From Paragorgia papillata (taxonomy: Eukaryota; Cnidaria; Anthozoa; Scleralcyonacea; Coralliidae), in contig JAWNZC010000304.1 in assembly GCA_035771165.1 (NCBI GenBank), forward strand, positions 248,001-312,000: a stretch of DNA of 64,000 bases, given 5' to 3'. Within the stretch, counting starts at the first letter, position 1. Every line of letters begins with the position of its first letter. Position numbers and translations under genes: made by a program. The notes beneath the pieces were generated by a model. The model was not told the origin of the DNA, searched no databases, and saw only the letters and a program-made list of their open reading frames with translations. Below, in pieces: positions 31,627-43,184 of this stretch.

Positions 31627-32604
31627 AACTAGATCCCAAGGATAGTGCAAAGTTTCTAGTCAAAGATAACAACAATTTTTGCCACATGCACGGACAGAGC
31701 TGCCAGCCCTTTTTCTTGAGCGAAGCCCAAGTTAATTTAATACAAGCCTAAACTCAGACACACAAAATACCCCAAATTACGATCGTACTGTGATGATTAT
31801 GTTGCTATAGCTTCACGTTATTGTATAGCCTTGCGAATCTCCTGCCCAAACATGCGCTAAGTTCACGCAGGTACAGATACATGCAGAACGTCGTGCAGAA
31901 CTTAAACATTTATGCTTATGGCCAGGGTTCTTCGTAGTTGTTTATTGAACGCCAAATCAAAATGCGAAGACAGTCTACAATCTCCAGAATTATATTTGTT
32001 ACTGAGCTGACGTGCAAAACTGCTCGAGCGCCACTCGTGTAAAATATAACAGACACGAACCAACAATACTCTACAAACCGACTTCACAACATCGTCATTC
32101 GTCAACATGCCAGACCACATTAAAGTTAAATATAAAGTTTTTAATATTTATTCGCACCTTCTGCTAGGCAGACAATAAATCCTTTCGTCCAGACCATATT
32201 TAATTAGCCATGCAGCTAAGCCTAGAAAGTCGTTGTTTTGGGAAGAAAATTGATCGCTCCTTTACGTTTCTCCGCCATTGTTGTATTCGCCAGTCGTAAA
32301 CAAAACCACGCGTGCGCAGTGCTATTCAAATATATATTATTAAAATAAAGATAAGGTACAAACCTGTCTGTTATCGCTCTTTAGGGCTTACGAGCTTTAA
32401 GCGACATAAATATTTGTCGTCTATGAAAGACTGATATTAGTGTTTCACATTTTCACTGGTTTTAGCCTTTCAGCTACGACAAGTAGGTACGTCTTTAAAC
32501 CTGGTAAGTTTACCCCCCGGAAAGTTTACACTATCTATGTATGTATCGTGTAAATTTTCGCCACTCATCACAATACTGCAAAGTTTCTGTGAAACTTTGC
32601 ACTA
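31627..32604. repeat. Repeat D, copy 1 (TAGTGCAAAGTTTC ends)
   Basis: It begins AACTAGATCCCAAGGA followed by TAGTGCAAAGTTTC (31643) and ends with GAAACTTTGCACTA (32604), so the termini form a 14-bp inverted repeat. The direct copy is 43185-45004, with two additional segments. Both copies share 16 bp left of the inverted repeat, so either the element ends further out or the duplication includes flank. Small minus-strand frames within it are unsupported. Confidence 0.8.
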
Positions 32605-32608
32605 AAAA

Positions 32609-33430
32609 AACAATACTTGTAAAAAAACGATATTTTGGAAAAAAACAGGACAAATATTTCAACAACAAAGTATTGTTTGAAATTTGATTCAGTCATGCAT
32701 ACTATACACGATTCACATATACATTACAAAATAATTGCAACATCAGAGATGTTGCACTATTTACGGCAGCATTATCTGACGTATACATTTTCTTAACGCA
32801 ACAATATATAGAGCATAGTTAACTGATTTGTTTCGCGAAGAAAATGCATATGGAATGATAGTGAAAAAAAATAAAACGAACTGATATTGCTTTTTCCTGT
32901 TTTACATGCATAATTTGCGAGTATTTCGTGCTTATTTAAAAAGATCCCAAAACAGCTCTCACAGATCAACGAATTATATATACTTCATAGATATACAATT
33001 GAAACAAAAGACACATATACAATACAACCTTGCCTAATATATTAAAATCATTTTATACATGCACTTTTTGCAACAGAAAGATCGCGGCAAAAACTCGATG
33101 CAAAGCATTACGACAGGTAACGTTGTTCTATTTAGGGTAATAAAAATGTTACGATAAAAAAGCGTTTGCATGCATTAGCCAAATTATAAAATGAGTCGGA
33201 GATAAGAAATTATCTGATTGGCTAATAAGGCTAATTTATAACACGATTTATAGTAACGCTGACGTACTTGACAATGTATTTGACAAATAGTTTTTATTGT
33301 ACAAAATAAGTTCAGGAATATACTGAATTTCATATATATATGTTAATAGATATACAGGGATATCGAGACCGCTGAATGTATGTATGTCGCACGCACTAAT
33401 CAGTACACATTGTATAGCCTTCTCTATGCC
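32609..33430. other. No feature seen
   Basis: About 820 bp of AT-rich sequence. I see no repeat partner in this window and no coding signal. Confidence 0.45.
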
Positions 33431-33433
33431 ATG

Positions 33434-33511
33434 TGAGTTCTGGTGTCCCAATGGTTAAAGCGTCCCACCAGAGTTCAGAAGGTTATGGGTTCGATTCTCG
33501 TCTGCAGCTCA
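33434..33511 (+). ncRNA. tRNA-derived SINE head
   Basis: The A-box-like TGGTGTCCCAATGG (33441) and the B-box GGTTCGATTCT (33488) are spaced as in tRNA genes. TGAGTT at the start can pair with AGCTCA at the end, giving an acceptor-like stem. The cloverleaf is imperfect (poor anticodon arm), so it is read as a SINE head or tRNA pseudogene and not a functional tRNA. A tail of unrelated sequence follows. Confidence 0.6.
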
Positions 33512-33699
33512 GAAACATTTTTCTTAGTTTGCAATTAAGTTTGAGAAGCAAAGTTTGCTTTAAACATAGTCCCTGCATGGAATTAAAGTGTCTGGAAAGG
33601 CGGGGTACTTCAAAGCGCACGCTTTTTGTTCCCTCTCAATTCTGATCACATGGGACGAAGGGGCACAATTTCAGATGTCAACTGTTTAGCTACGCTCAG

Positions 33700-33958
33700 C
33701 AAAAGTATTGTTCAACATTTGGACGTAGAGTAATAATCGCGGAGAAAAAACACGAAGGGATAAGTCTATTAAGCATTCCATCTGCTTCAGATGTTGCAAA
33801 GGCGTCTTGGCGAAGAGAAATAACAAATATTACGGTATTACAAATCAACACGACACGTCGTTGTTGATATAAATGATATAAAAGCTATTCGTAGATAACT
33901 AGACGAAGGCAATGTACATATTTGTAATACACATTTCCAACCAAAGTGACATTGAAGT
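33700..33958 (+). pseudogene. THAP-type zinc-finger remnant, best-preserved copy
   Basis: One frame reads from C-S-T-F-G-R-R through K-K-H-E-G-I-S-L-L-S-I-P-S-A-S-D-V-A-K-A-S-W-R-R without break, which matches the THAP order (Cys pair, basic linker, Pro, Trp). After a one-base shift near 33840 it continues to D-E-G-N-V-H-I-C-N-T-H-F-Q-P, with a TAA interrupting R-R-x-L-D-E-G. The spacing between the two Cys regions (about 60 codons) fits THAP C2CH. No transposase domain follows; instead the sequence runs into the insertion at 33960. Confidence 0.65.
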
Positions 33959-33959
33959 T

Positions 33960-34482
33960 AGTATACAAGTTTCTCAAATTCATGAATAATCATTTGATCA
34001 CGAGATGACATTTGGATATCCCACTGAAACACCCTCAACTACAAAGTAATTTAATAGATTTTTTCTGCATGCGTAATTAAGATATTTGATGAAAGTCACT
34101 AGTGATCTTCCTCAAATATCTTAATTACGCATGCAAAATCATAGTCATCCCAACAAAAATTCACACTCAAAATTGCTGTTATTTATATATTGATTCACTT
34201 CTTGTCGTCTACAACAAATGTAACATTACATCCACTAAATACACACTTCTCAAGATTAATGCCACAACCAGTACATACAATTTTCTTGAGAGAACTTTCT
34301 CCAGTTTGGACTCATTTGAGAAGTCATATGAACAACTCGAGCTCGTGTCCCACCGGGGTATCCAAACACTCGAAAACAATTGACAAAAACACTCGCGCTA
34401 CGCGCTCGTGTTTTCATGCATTGTTTTCTCGTGTTTGGATACCCCGGTGAAACACTCGCTCTCGTTGTTCATATATTACATA
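33960..34482. mobile_element. Insertion in block B2 containing a GTTTGGATA palindrome
   Basis: Block B1 reads GACATTGAAG/TATATACACGCT without this segment. Inside, 34346-34462 forms a hairpin (CCACCGGGGTATCCAAACAC / GTGTTTGGATACCCCGGTG, then CGAAAACAATxxACAAAAACACTCG around GCGCTACGCGC). A second pair is ATATTTGATGAAAG / CCTCAAATATCTTAATTACGCATGC at 34050-34135. The open frames that cross it are not supported. Confidence 0.75.
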
Positions 34483-34852
34483 TACACGCTACATTATACA
34501 ATTTGGTTATCTGAATTTGATGCGGTAAAAACCAATCCTTTCCAGAGAAAGTATACTTTACCCGATGATTGAATGACTTGACAGCTGGACCAGCTGGTTA
34601 ATAATAGTAGTCCCCCGATTGCATTTGTTTGGTCTCACTTTGTTTAATATTTCGCGATTATTTCTTACTTTAAACCGTTAAAAAAAAAGAACCAATTGTG
34701 ACTCAGAACTAGTCATGCAACAAGCAGTTGCGCATCACGTTTTGCCAAAACGGGTGCTAGAGCGAGAAAGAAGATTGTTATGTCATGCACACGCAAAGCT
34801 TCGGTCAGTAGTTTGGGCCTGTTTGGCATGGCCTTGGCAAACTGACTTAAAA

Positions 34853-35045
34853 CTCCCATACACCACTTTCATAATAGCGACTAATCTGAATATTCTTTTG
34901 TGTCCATCTTAATAAGCCTTTCTGGCCTCGTTTGTGCGTTTGTAATTCCAAAGAATTTTTGCTTCATAACGAGGCCAGAAATGCTAATTTAGATTCACAT
35001 AAAAGAATATTTAAAGTGAAGACCTTTATGAAAGTGTCCGTCTAT
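34853..35045. mobile_element. CACTTTCATAA foldback MITE, second full copy
   Basis: ATACACCACTTTCATAATAG on the left and CCTTTATGAAAGTG on the right, with AAGCCTTTCTGGCCTCGTT / AACGAGGCCAGAAATGCT as the inner arms. It corresponds to 19203-19392. In block B1 only the right half remains (4662-4768). Confidence 0.8.
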
Positions 35046-35517
35046 ATATATATGGGTTTCGCGACAAAATAATCCGCGGGTCGGGTGAGTTTGTTTACTT
35101 AACAATCGTGCATTTCAATACAAATTTTAGACGAGCACAGAGAAACCGGGCTTGGAGCATGACAAAATTTGCCATAAAAACCCATGCACGAGTGATGAGC
35201 CAAGTTAAACACAGAGTGAAAATCCTGAATGATGCACGTACGCGTGTAGTGGTTGACAACAGAATTTTTACCTTTTATCAAGTGTTGGAAGGGCCGCAAT
35301 GTTTCCCAATGTAGAATGTTTATCTCAACACAAACACAGTCTAATAAAATTACAACCTACTTCTTTTCAGTTCTCAATTCGTTCTTTAAGGATTAAAATA
35401 TGTCCTGATGGCTGAAATCTGTCGCGATATGCATGGTTAGAGTAATTTGATAGAAACCGACTAGATCGTGTTTGAATGTCGTGTCTAATTCTCCTGAACA
35501 TTTAGTTTGAATGAATA

Positions 35518-36059
35518 CACAGGCGGCGCAACTGGGGGGGCTGGGGGGCTAAAGCCCCCAACTTTGTAAAAGTGCGGAAAAAAGGGGGGGGGGGCTTTGC
35601 GGCGAAGGTAAGGGTGATTATACGTTGAATATTTATACATCTTCGACATACAGCATTTTGAAAATTCCATATCACTGCAGGGTGACAATCCTGGTGAAAA
35701 TCGTAAGAAAAATCGTGCCGTGTGATAGCTCAAACTCATTTCATGAATACTCCACGTATTAGCATTTGATGACTGCTGACCAGAAGTATTATGAATGAGC
35801 CAAGAATTAAGAAAGCCCGAAAAGAATTAAGAAAGGCCAAAAAAAATGAATAATGAAAAAAATTGCTGTGGGCGGTAAAGGTTTTATAACGTTTAGGATT
35901 CTGTAAAATCTTCCCCCAAAACGCAGTTAATGCCATTTCAGAGACTCTAGATTTCAAAATTTTCCGGGGGGGCATGTCCCCGGACCCCCCTAGAGGTTTC
36001 TCGCGCCTTCGGCGCTCGAAGTTCACCCCCCCCCTACTAAACCTATCTTTCGCCGCCTA
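35518..36059. mobile_element. Non-autonomous element with AGGCGGCG ends and direct flank repeat
   Basis: The ends CACAGGCGGCGCAA and, at the right, the complement of TAGGCGGCGAAAG form a short inverted repeat. TGAATGAATA is present on both sides (35508-35517, 36060-36069), so the target duplication is 8-10 bp. The interior has G-runs and GGGGGCTAAAGCCCCC (35546-35561), plus a GCGCCTTCGGCGC hairpin near 36003. The small minus-strand frames are not supported. A hAT-type origin is inference. Confidence 0.82.
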
Positions 36060-36299
36060 TGAATGAATAGCAAAAACTATAATTTAGCTGCGATTGTTTT
36101 TTCACGGTTGTTTTTTTCTGGTTTCAAACACTTTTCTGTACACGAAAAACGTTTTGAATTTTTACCCACACAAAGACGTATATAAACACTAAACTGGAAA
36201 TAAACGTTTTCTCTCTCTGTTTCAAGTGAACCGCTATAATATTATGTTGTTTATTTTCTGTATTGTATCGGCAGTAGAGGTTTCTCTTTTTTATTTATA

Positions 36300-36665
36300 A
36301 CAGGCTAGTTGCAGCTTGTTGTGACAATCCAGTACGGATTGTTTGTAACACGTCTGTCCTGGTTGTTATATCAGCTTAGTGCAGACTTGCAATAACTGGC
36401 AACAAGTCTGTTGGGAGAAGTTGTAACAGCATTGTTGATTGCATCAGACTTGCTGCAATTTGTTTTATCAAGCCTGTTATTCTTTCTCATCAACAGGCTT
36501 ATTGTAGAATGTTGCAACAAATTGCTACGCTCTGTGGGCGACAAGTTGCAACAGGGTTGTTGCCGCAGGCCTGTTAAAGCTTGATGCAATCAACAGGCCT
36601 GCAGCAACTTGTTAACAACCTGCAGCAAGCCTGCACATCCCGCAAGTTGTAACAAACCTGCGAGA
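36300..36665. repeat. GTTGCAAC/AACAGGCCTG-rich repeat (block B2)
   Basis: Counterpart of 5085-5465, with a small deletion (the CTATGGCGACAAATTG region is replaced by CTACGCTC). Confidence 0.65.
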
Positions 36666-36674
36666 TTCCTGACT

Positions 36675-37005
36675 GTGTAGAAGCAAACGCAACGCCGTTG
36701 CGAGACAAGTTGCAACAATCGTTGCACAAAGTAGAATCAGGTTCTCATTTCTGCAACGATTGCACCAATTTGTTTTAGTATTGCACCATGTAACACCCCA
36801 TTCAGCAACTTGTATCGCAATATTTTGTTATGATTTGGCACTCAGTCGAGCCTACCCAGTCTATCCGCTTTTATCGAAATCCAAACCATTGGAAAATTGC
36901 ATAAACGCGTTGCAGCGTGCAACACCCTTGTCTTGCAACTGCAATGCTGCATGAGTCATCATTGCGAGACCAGTTGCATGAAAAATTGCACCGTGTAACA
37001 GGGCT
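36675..37005. mobile_element. MITE with TTGCACCGTGTAACAGGGCTT end (block B2)
   Basis: Counterpart of 5475-5797, nearly identical. Confidence 0.6.
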
Positions 37006-37634
37006 TTAAGACAATCGGTTATGTGTTTTATACGCATCTCTCGTATTTTCTAATTTTCCTCGTGTCATTATAACACCATAATTCTATAATCGACTTTTTA
37101 ATTACTAATACATTACTAAAATTAAGGGGCCGGGGGGTTTCAGGTACCGTAAGACTTCTCAAGTCTCTTTTCCAGTCATCGCAAAAACAGGTTCGCTGCA
37201 CTGCGAGTAATTGCATCTAATTAAAAAGAACTCACAGTGAGCAAAGGAGGACTGTGAACCAGTGTTTGCGAAAACTAGAAAAGAGGCTTCACGTTTACAT
37301 TGGGAAAAAAAGAAACCTTTTAAAATAATCTCAATCTTTTTCTCTAAAGTGTATATATGGGGAAAAAAAATTGTCTCAACGAACTGCATCACTTGAAAAA
37401 ACTTTTGAAATTATAGATACATGTACAAAGCTTTTACAATTTTTCCACATCTTACTTTGCTCTTGATATATTTAGCATTAATTAATAAGTAAATGATAAC
37501 CAACAACATATGCAGTGTCCAAACATTTGTACACTTGATAAATCTGGGAGCTATACGCATTGCTTTGCAGGCAACACTATTTTATGCAATGGCGGTTAGT
37601 TTTATTAACAGTAGCAATGTGCAAAACATTTTAA

Positions 37635-38161
37635 AGGGTATTGGCAATAAAAATTAAGTTTGTCTCATGTGAAAGAACTCGCCAAATGGTATAATACGAC
37701 CTTTTGTAATTTTTCAGTATCTTTCTTGTGTTTTGAAATATTTCGACCAAAGACAGCGTGCTGTCCACCATCTTGTTGTAATATTGGATCTAATTAACTA
37801 GGAAATTGGTGACGTCACAAGCAGGATAAACATCATGAAACTACTCCGTGGGTGCCCAAATTTCCACGAAGGCTTTTTAAATGTTGTGGGTCAATTTAAA
37901 ATGGAAATACGCAACAAAAAATCGAGTTTCTAGCTCATGTCATAAGGTTGGTAAGATAAAAATTTCACTTTACCCTGCTTACGTCGTCACATGCATAATT
38001 TTGCATATCGAAAATAATTCCAAGATGGCGGACAGCACGCTGAGTTTGGTCGAAATATTTCCAAAACCAAAACAGATACGGAAAAATTGTAAAAGGTCTT
38101 CTTATACCATTTGACGAGTTCTTTCAAATGAGATAAACTTAGTTTTTATTGCCAATACCCT
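37635..38161. mobile_element. TTAA-flanked foldback MITE (block B2)
   Basis: Counterpart of 6105-6631. Here both sides show TTAA cleanly (37631-37634, 38162-38165) next to AGGG and CCCT ends. It also carries GACGTCA near 37811 and CAAGATGGCGGACAGCACGC on the right arm. Confidence 0.85.
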
Positions 38162-38396
38162 TTAAGTTAGTTTGTTGAATAAACTCAAAACGTACAGTTT
38201 TCCAGATCTCTGTTCACCCTGCATACACCATAGGTCATATATTAAAGGATAAAGGACTGGGGGGCTAATTATCCTTACTTGCAGCCAGCGGCTGAAGTGC
38301 GCGGCCATGTCGAGGCATATCAAAGGCGCTTCAGGCGCGCAGCCGCCATACGACACAGTTCAGACCACGAATCACAGCTAAGATGTTAGGTGTTGA

Positions 38397-38735
38397 TTTT
38401 ATGAACAAATATATAGAGAATAATACATGGATGTGTGGAAATATGAAATTTATTTCGAGTGTTGACCAGGATATCTCACGAGTGAGCGAAGCGAACGAGT
38501 GACATATCCTGTTCAACACGAGAAATAAATTTCATATTTCCAAGCATCCATGTATTGTTCTGTTTATTATATAAAAAAATTGTCCTATTGCCTTGCAAAA
38601 ATTGCATTAAACTATAATGCTGATTCAGCGATAATCGTCACATGTGCGATTATCATAAATAATCGCACATGTGAGATTATCACTTTTATTAGTGGTGGAA
38701 AAATCAATAAAACACTCTATTTTATATAATAAAGT
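38397..38735. repeat. Inverted partial copy of block C
   Basis: The complement of this stretch matches about 10870-11210: AGAGTGTTTTATTGAT, hairpins around ACATGTG, TATATAAAAAAAT, then the GATATCTCAC hairpin. It abuts the right end of block B2, as block C copy 2 abuts the THAP fragment at 17062. Confidence 0.82.
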
Positions 38736-38762
38736 TATATACAATAGAAAGCATCGGAGAAT

Positions 38763-38872
38763 CCGAAAAGTGAAACCATTTTATTTCTACGTTTCGACTA
38801 TCTTGCAGTCATCGTCAGGAATGATAATGCAAGATAGTCGAAACGTAGAAATAAAATGGTTTCACTTTTCGG
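38763..38872. repeat. Perfect hairpin with 45-bp arms
   Basis: The left arm 38763-38807 (CCGAAAAGTGAAACCATTTT...) is an exact reverse complement of 38828-38872. The 20-nt loop contains GTCATCGTCAGGAATG. Perfect arms of this size in a decayed region suggest recent origin or active sequence homogenisation. Confidence 0.93.
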
Positions 38873-39149
38873 AGTCTCCGTTGTTTCGTATTTTAGTCTC
38901 ATACACTTCAGATACTTTCCAAAGCTCTTAGTGAGACAAAATTCTTGCGCTATATACAAGTAGTCAAGCACACATAGCACCACCATCACGACCCTCAAGA
39001 AAGGAAATTCACTCGTATATTAATGCACTCCATAGTATCACTGACAACTGTTATGTCTTGTCGACTGTTTAACATATCTCAGCAACCTACGAAACAAAAC
39101 AATCAATAAATTTGTGAACGTGAAAGTGAACGTGCGATAAACCATATTA

Positions 39150-40048
39150 CAGCCATTTGCGTTCAAGCGCAAACCGCAAACATTTTCTCGCGTTTTTTTA
39201 CGTTTAGAACCAGCCGTTTACCGTTAAAAGCGGGCATGTTTTAACCGCCAATTAACACAATGCCAGCGCCAAAGGTATCCGTTATGTGGGCGTAACTGTC
39301 ATCTTTTGATAAGCCTGAAGATACGTTTCAACGTTTGCGAATGTACGTCTGCACGTTGTGTTGATAATGAATCTAAACAAATTTGGTCGTTTATATTATT
39401 CTGGAAACCCCTGGGTACAAGATTTCAAGAGAATAATTAAAAGAATTCTTACGGAAGCCGGAAGGCAGCGATAGAGATACGGGCTATATTCATTCAAAAT
39501 TATCTCGCTTATCGGCAAGCCTTAGCATTTCTGTGTTTTTATTTATACCTTGAAGTTAGGTATGGAAGGTACTGCGAAGAATATACTGAAGCGGCGTATC
39601 GAATGGTGGGGTAAACTAACAAATGATCTAGAACTTATAGAAGTTCTCCAAATTGAGCAACCATCGATTTCGGAAATCGAAAATAACAAATAACTAATGT
39701 CAGTATTGCTTGAAATGGGAAATTCCACGTCGATATCTGACAGAAATTAATTCACTGCGGTTCTCTAGTGACAAAGATACTTTTAATTCCCCGAAACTCA
39801 TATTAAACTAGCATTTCCAGCCATAGTCTTTTACGAAAACCCACAATTCGAACGTGCATTCACCTCATGAAACGTATCTTCAGGCTTATCAAAAGATGAC
39901 AGTTACACCCACATAACCGATCTTTTGGCGCTGGCATTATGTTAATTTGGCGGTTAAAACATGCCCGCTTTCAACGGTAAACGGCTGGTTCTAAGCGTAA
40001 AAAAACGCGAGAAAATGTTTGCGGTTTGCGCTTGAACGCAAATGGCTG
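39150..40048. mobile_element. TA-flanked foldback element with ~195-bp arms
   Basis: CAGCCATTTGCGTTCAAGCG at the left and the complement at the right continue through AAACATTTTCTCGCGTTTTT, AACCAGCCGTTTACCGTT, TTTTAACCGCCAATTAAC and AAGCCTGAAGATACGTTTCA. TA lies on each side. Tc1/mariner-type insertion is the simplest reading. The 480-bp centre has no transposase. Confidence 0.85.
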
Positions 40049-40588
40049 TAAGTTTTGAATTTCAACAACTGCAGGTTTGTCAAAAGCTCGAAAACATTGA
40101 ATTCTTCTATATATCACATTTTCCAGAGGACCACTGAATTTGGCAAACAATTCGTTCAGTTACTATAATCATGGTAGTGTTTTTATGAACAATTTAATTT
40201 CCTTTATTATTGTTTTTATTGTTTATAAATCAGTGCCGGTATCTGAATCACTAAATGATTGTATCATATCGTACATGATCGTACATCATTTAACACTACA
40301 TGTAAGGAAAAAAGATATTAGGGATTTCGCTAATTTTCTTCATCGTTTCACGGATACGAATCATGGAAACACATTGGATACTAAAAATTACAAAAGATAA
40401 ACTTCTCAAAAACCGTTGGAATACAATTTTATCATGGTTTTAATTCAAAGGATTGATCAAAGTGTATCGGTTTGTTTGGCGATGACACCCTGTTGCCAAA
40501 AATATGGTGTTGTCTTTTTCTTCCTATATCAAAAACCCTGATTTAACGAAAGTGGTGAGTATTTTGCTAAGTGCTATATTGTATACGT

Positions 40589-40984
40589 ATCAGACATAGG
40601 TTGACGCTACTCTGGTTGAAAACGTTTTTCAACGTAGTTGTTGGTTTATGACCAAACGCTTCGACACTCCAGTCTAGTGTCTTCAGCAGGGCTAATCGCT
40701 GTGGGAATAGGATCCAAATTTTATACCCTTAAAGGATTGACGATGACCCCATCTATTAACAAGATGCAAATAAGCTCCTGGCAAAACACCATATATAAGC
40801 TTATTTGCATCTTGTTAATAGACGGGTCATCATCGATCCTTTGAGGGTACAAATATGGATCCTATTTTCACAACGATCACCCCTGATGAATACTGGAGTG
40901 TCGAAACGTTGGGTCATAAGCAGTAACCTTTTAAGCTACGTTCCAGAGCGTTTTAAATCAGAGTAGCGTCAAACTATGTCTGAT
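40589..40984. mobile_element. Foldback MITE with ATCAGACATAG ends
   Basis: ATCAGACATAGGTTGACGCT...ACTCTG at the left pairs with CAGAGTAGCGTCAAACTATGTCTGAT at the right. Inner arms include GGTTTATGACCAAACGCTTC, ATAGGATCCAAATTTxTACC and AAGATGCAAATAAGCT. The loop is ACCATATATAAG. A decayed half copy is at 47650-47925. Confidence 0.85.
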
Positions 40985-41575
40985 TGATCACCTGGTTGCG
41001 TTAGGAATTTATTTGTTGTATATATATTGCAGACAATTGCCACTGAAATGTTGTGAAAACACAATGTCAAATACTCATGTTCAACAACGGGACAAAATCT
41101 CACGCATAAAGGCATATTCCTTTCTTGCCTGCAGACACATGTGCGCTTTCGAAAGCAAACATTGGTTTAAACGCCGAATAGACCGATCAAACTCAATTCA
41201 TAGATAAGAAACTGCGCTGTTGTGATCAGAACGGCGTTTTTGTTGCCAAAGAATATTAACTAAAAATACGTGAACGCAGCAACCGCTCGCGTTCGCGTCG
41301 AATTCCGATTGTAGTTTGATTACGACAAGAATTTTACCATGCATGCAAATCGAATGATAGTCCGATGCAAGTCTAACGAGTAATCTCAATATATTATAGG
41401 TCTGGGGACAAAAGAATACCAAATTAACAAGTCAAATAATAGTTTATTTAGGAAACATTTTTATTTAATGTAAATACGGAAATAAAGAGAGAAAAAGGAA
41501 AAAGAAAGTACAACAATAGGACATATAGAGACTAAAGGGGAAAAAATAGGAATGCAGTGGAAAAGAGAAGTGCAG

Positions 41576-41648
41576 TGAGTATGTGGGAATCGAACCCTTG
41601 GCCTCTTAATTCCAACACCAAAATTATACCACTGCGCCACAGCACTCA
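41576..41648 (-). ncRNA. tRNA-like sequence (SINE head or tRNA pseudogene)
   Basis: 73 nt on the minus strand: TGAGTGC at the 5' side pairs imperfectly with ATACTCA at the 3' side. The A-box is TGGCGCAGTGGT and the B-box GGGTTCGATTCCC. T-arm and D-arm signals are good, but the anticodon arm cannot be drawn convincingly. It shares the TGAGT acceptor start with the tRNA-like unit at 33434. The region downstream on the minus strand is purine/pyrimidine-biased without a clear poly-A tail. Confidence 0.6.
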
Positions 41649-41754
41649 CGACGCTTTAGAAGCAGAAAATTATTATATATAAAATGTCACTGTTGCAAAT
41701 TTTTGTTTACATCGTAATAAAAATAAGAATATTTACGTCTGAGGTAGCATACAC

Positions 41755-41875
41755 CTTCTCAAATCATTAATAATTCACGAAGAAAATTCAAAAGAAATCA
41801 ATATTTAATCAGTATTTAGAAATCGGAGGAAGATTACAGCCAAATTTTGCTAACTTTAATCTCTATTTTCTCTCA
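41755..41875 (+). pseudogene. Diverged fragment of the BEL/Pao gag 3' region
   Basis: TCTCAAA-TCATTAATAATTCA, GAAGAAAA and ATCGGAGGAAGA, then TTTTCTCTCAAAA, align in order with 26793-26920 of the gag region. It is shorter and more diverged, with no continuing reading frame. Confidence 0.6.
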
Positions 41876-42944
41876 AAATGTGGGTTCGTTTTAGAAATGC
41901 GCCTCGTATTTTTAACTTGCTTGTCTGTATTTAGATATCATGGAAAGAACACTTACTCGTGTTTGAACTATTATTTCTAACTTTATTCGTAATAAAAATA
42001 AGTTAGTTTTTGCCTAATTTTTAGCTTAAAACAATCAGTCCCCCTAAACTGAAAGCTATACAACGTTAAAACCTGTTCGAGAAGCTAGTTGTCATCTTTT
42101 TGTTAATGTCTAGTAAGGAAAAACTTTCCACTGAATAGTGGTTTTGTTTCCTTGGCAAATTCGTTAGCCGTTATAAAAAAAATAATTGAGAAATGGAGTA
42201 CGCTAGATAGCCAATCACAAGTGGAGTTAATTAAAATATGTTATAAGATTTTTTGTGGAGAACAATTATTTCAAAATAAAAAAGGTTGCAACTGCCAACG
42301 TATATGCTTGCCGAATTCTTCTCAGCTTTTCCGAATGCCCTGCATGACCTCCCCATAAACAGAAAAATCTAATGAGATACCCGGGTAGTGATAACCAGGT
42401 AGATTATATCATCCATAAGCCGATTTGGCGATTTCTGTATTTTTTCCCCACCCTGACTAGTACATGCAAGTATACATGTAGTTATTAGATTCCTACTGTT
42501 TTAGAGGTACGTAGTGGTATACAGAAATAGACAGAAATGGTTGGTAAAAGTTTCCTCATATCATACAAAACGTCGAAAAACGTTTTTGCTTTTTTAACAG
42601 TAGCTTTACAAGGACAAATATCTTTCATTTTTCTCTTTTCTTTTTGCATCGATATTTTTTTGCAAATGAAACCAACCAAACTGAGATTTTATTTTATCGA
42701 GTAAAACTACCTTAATATTTTCATTGGTTTTCTAGTGTACATCAATTCGCGGGCGTGGTTGCAGACACACACAATGTGCTTTGGTAAGTTGTATACATAT
42801 ATATATGTTTTTCATCTTTTCCATTGGCTAGTAATCATCAGTTGTACGAAAGACCTTAGAAAAGCCATTTTAAAATCTAAAATTTTATTAGAACTTCGTA
42901 CCCGTGCCGCAGGTTATTTTGGTTATTATATGCATCACAAAATT

Positions 42945-43150
42945 ACTGCATTCTGATTCGTTAAGACGAGTGCAATTAAATCCTTAATTACATACCTTTC
43001 TGTAATCAGGCTCAAATGCTGCAATCTCATTGGTTCAGAAGGGTGCGATTTGCGCATTAAACGCACCCTTTCAGGGCTGTAATTGCACCCCTGTTTCAGC
43101 CAATGAAAATCAAGCTAGCGTCACAATTGACCAATCACAGTTAAAGATAC
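42945..43150. mobile_element. MITE-like sequence with GGGTGCGATTTGCGC hairpin
   Basis: AGGGTGCGATTTGCGCATTA / TTTAATGCGCxxxACGCACCCT-like pairing surrounds 43039-43072. Outer pairs are TGCAATCTCATTGGTTCAG and CAGCCAATGAAAATC. It lies immediately left of repeat D copy 2. Confidence 0.5.
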
Positions 43151-43184
43151 AAAGGGTGGATTTTCTTTTGTTGGTTTTTTTTTC

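Larger units (their letters stand above)
33583..38300. repeat. Duplicated block B, copy 2
   Basis: It starts with GAATTAAAGTGTCTGGAAAG (shared with 16920-17056), continues through the THAP remnant (matching from 4165) and ends at the AAGGACTGGGGGGCTAAT / GCAGCCAGCGGCTGAAGTGCG segment (matching 6725-6768). Segments present only here are 33960-34482, 35231-36170 and 37205-37545. The first two contain palindromic or TSD-flanked insertions; the third is unexplained and could equally be a deletion in copy 1. Confidence 0.92.

Noticed and set aside
41576..41648. Functional tRNA gene
   Set aside because: A and B boxes are good, but the anticodon stem and T-stem pairing are imperfect and no isotype can be assigned.
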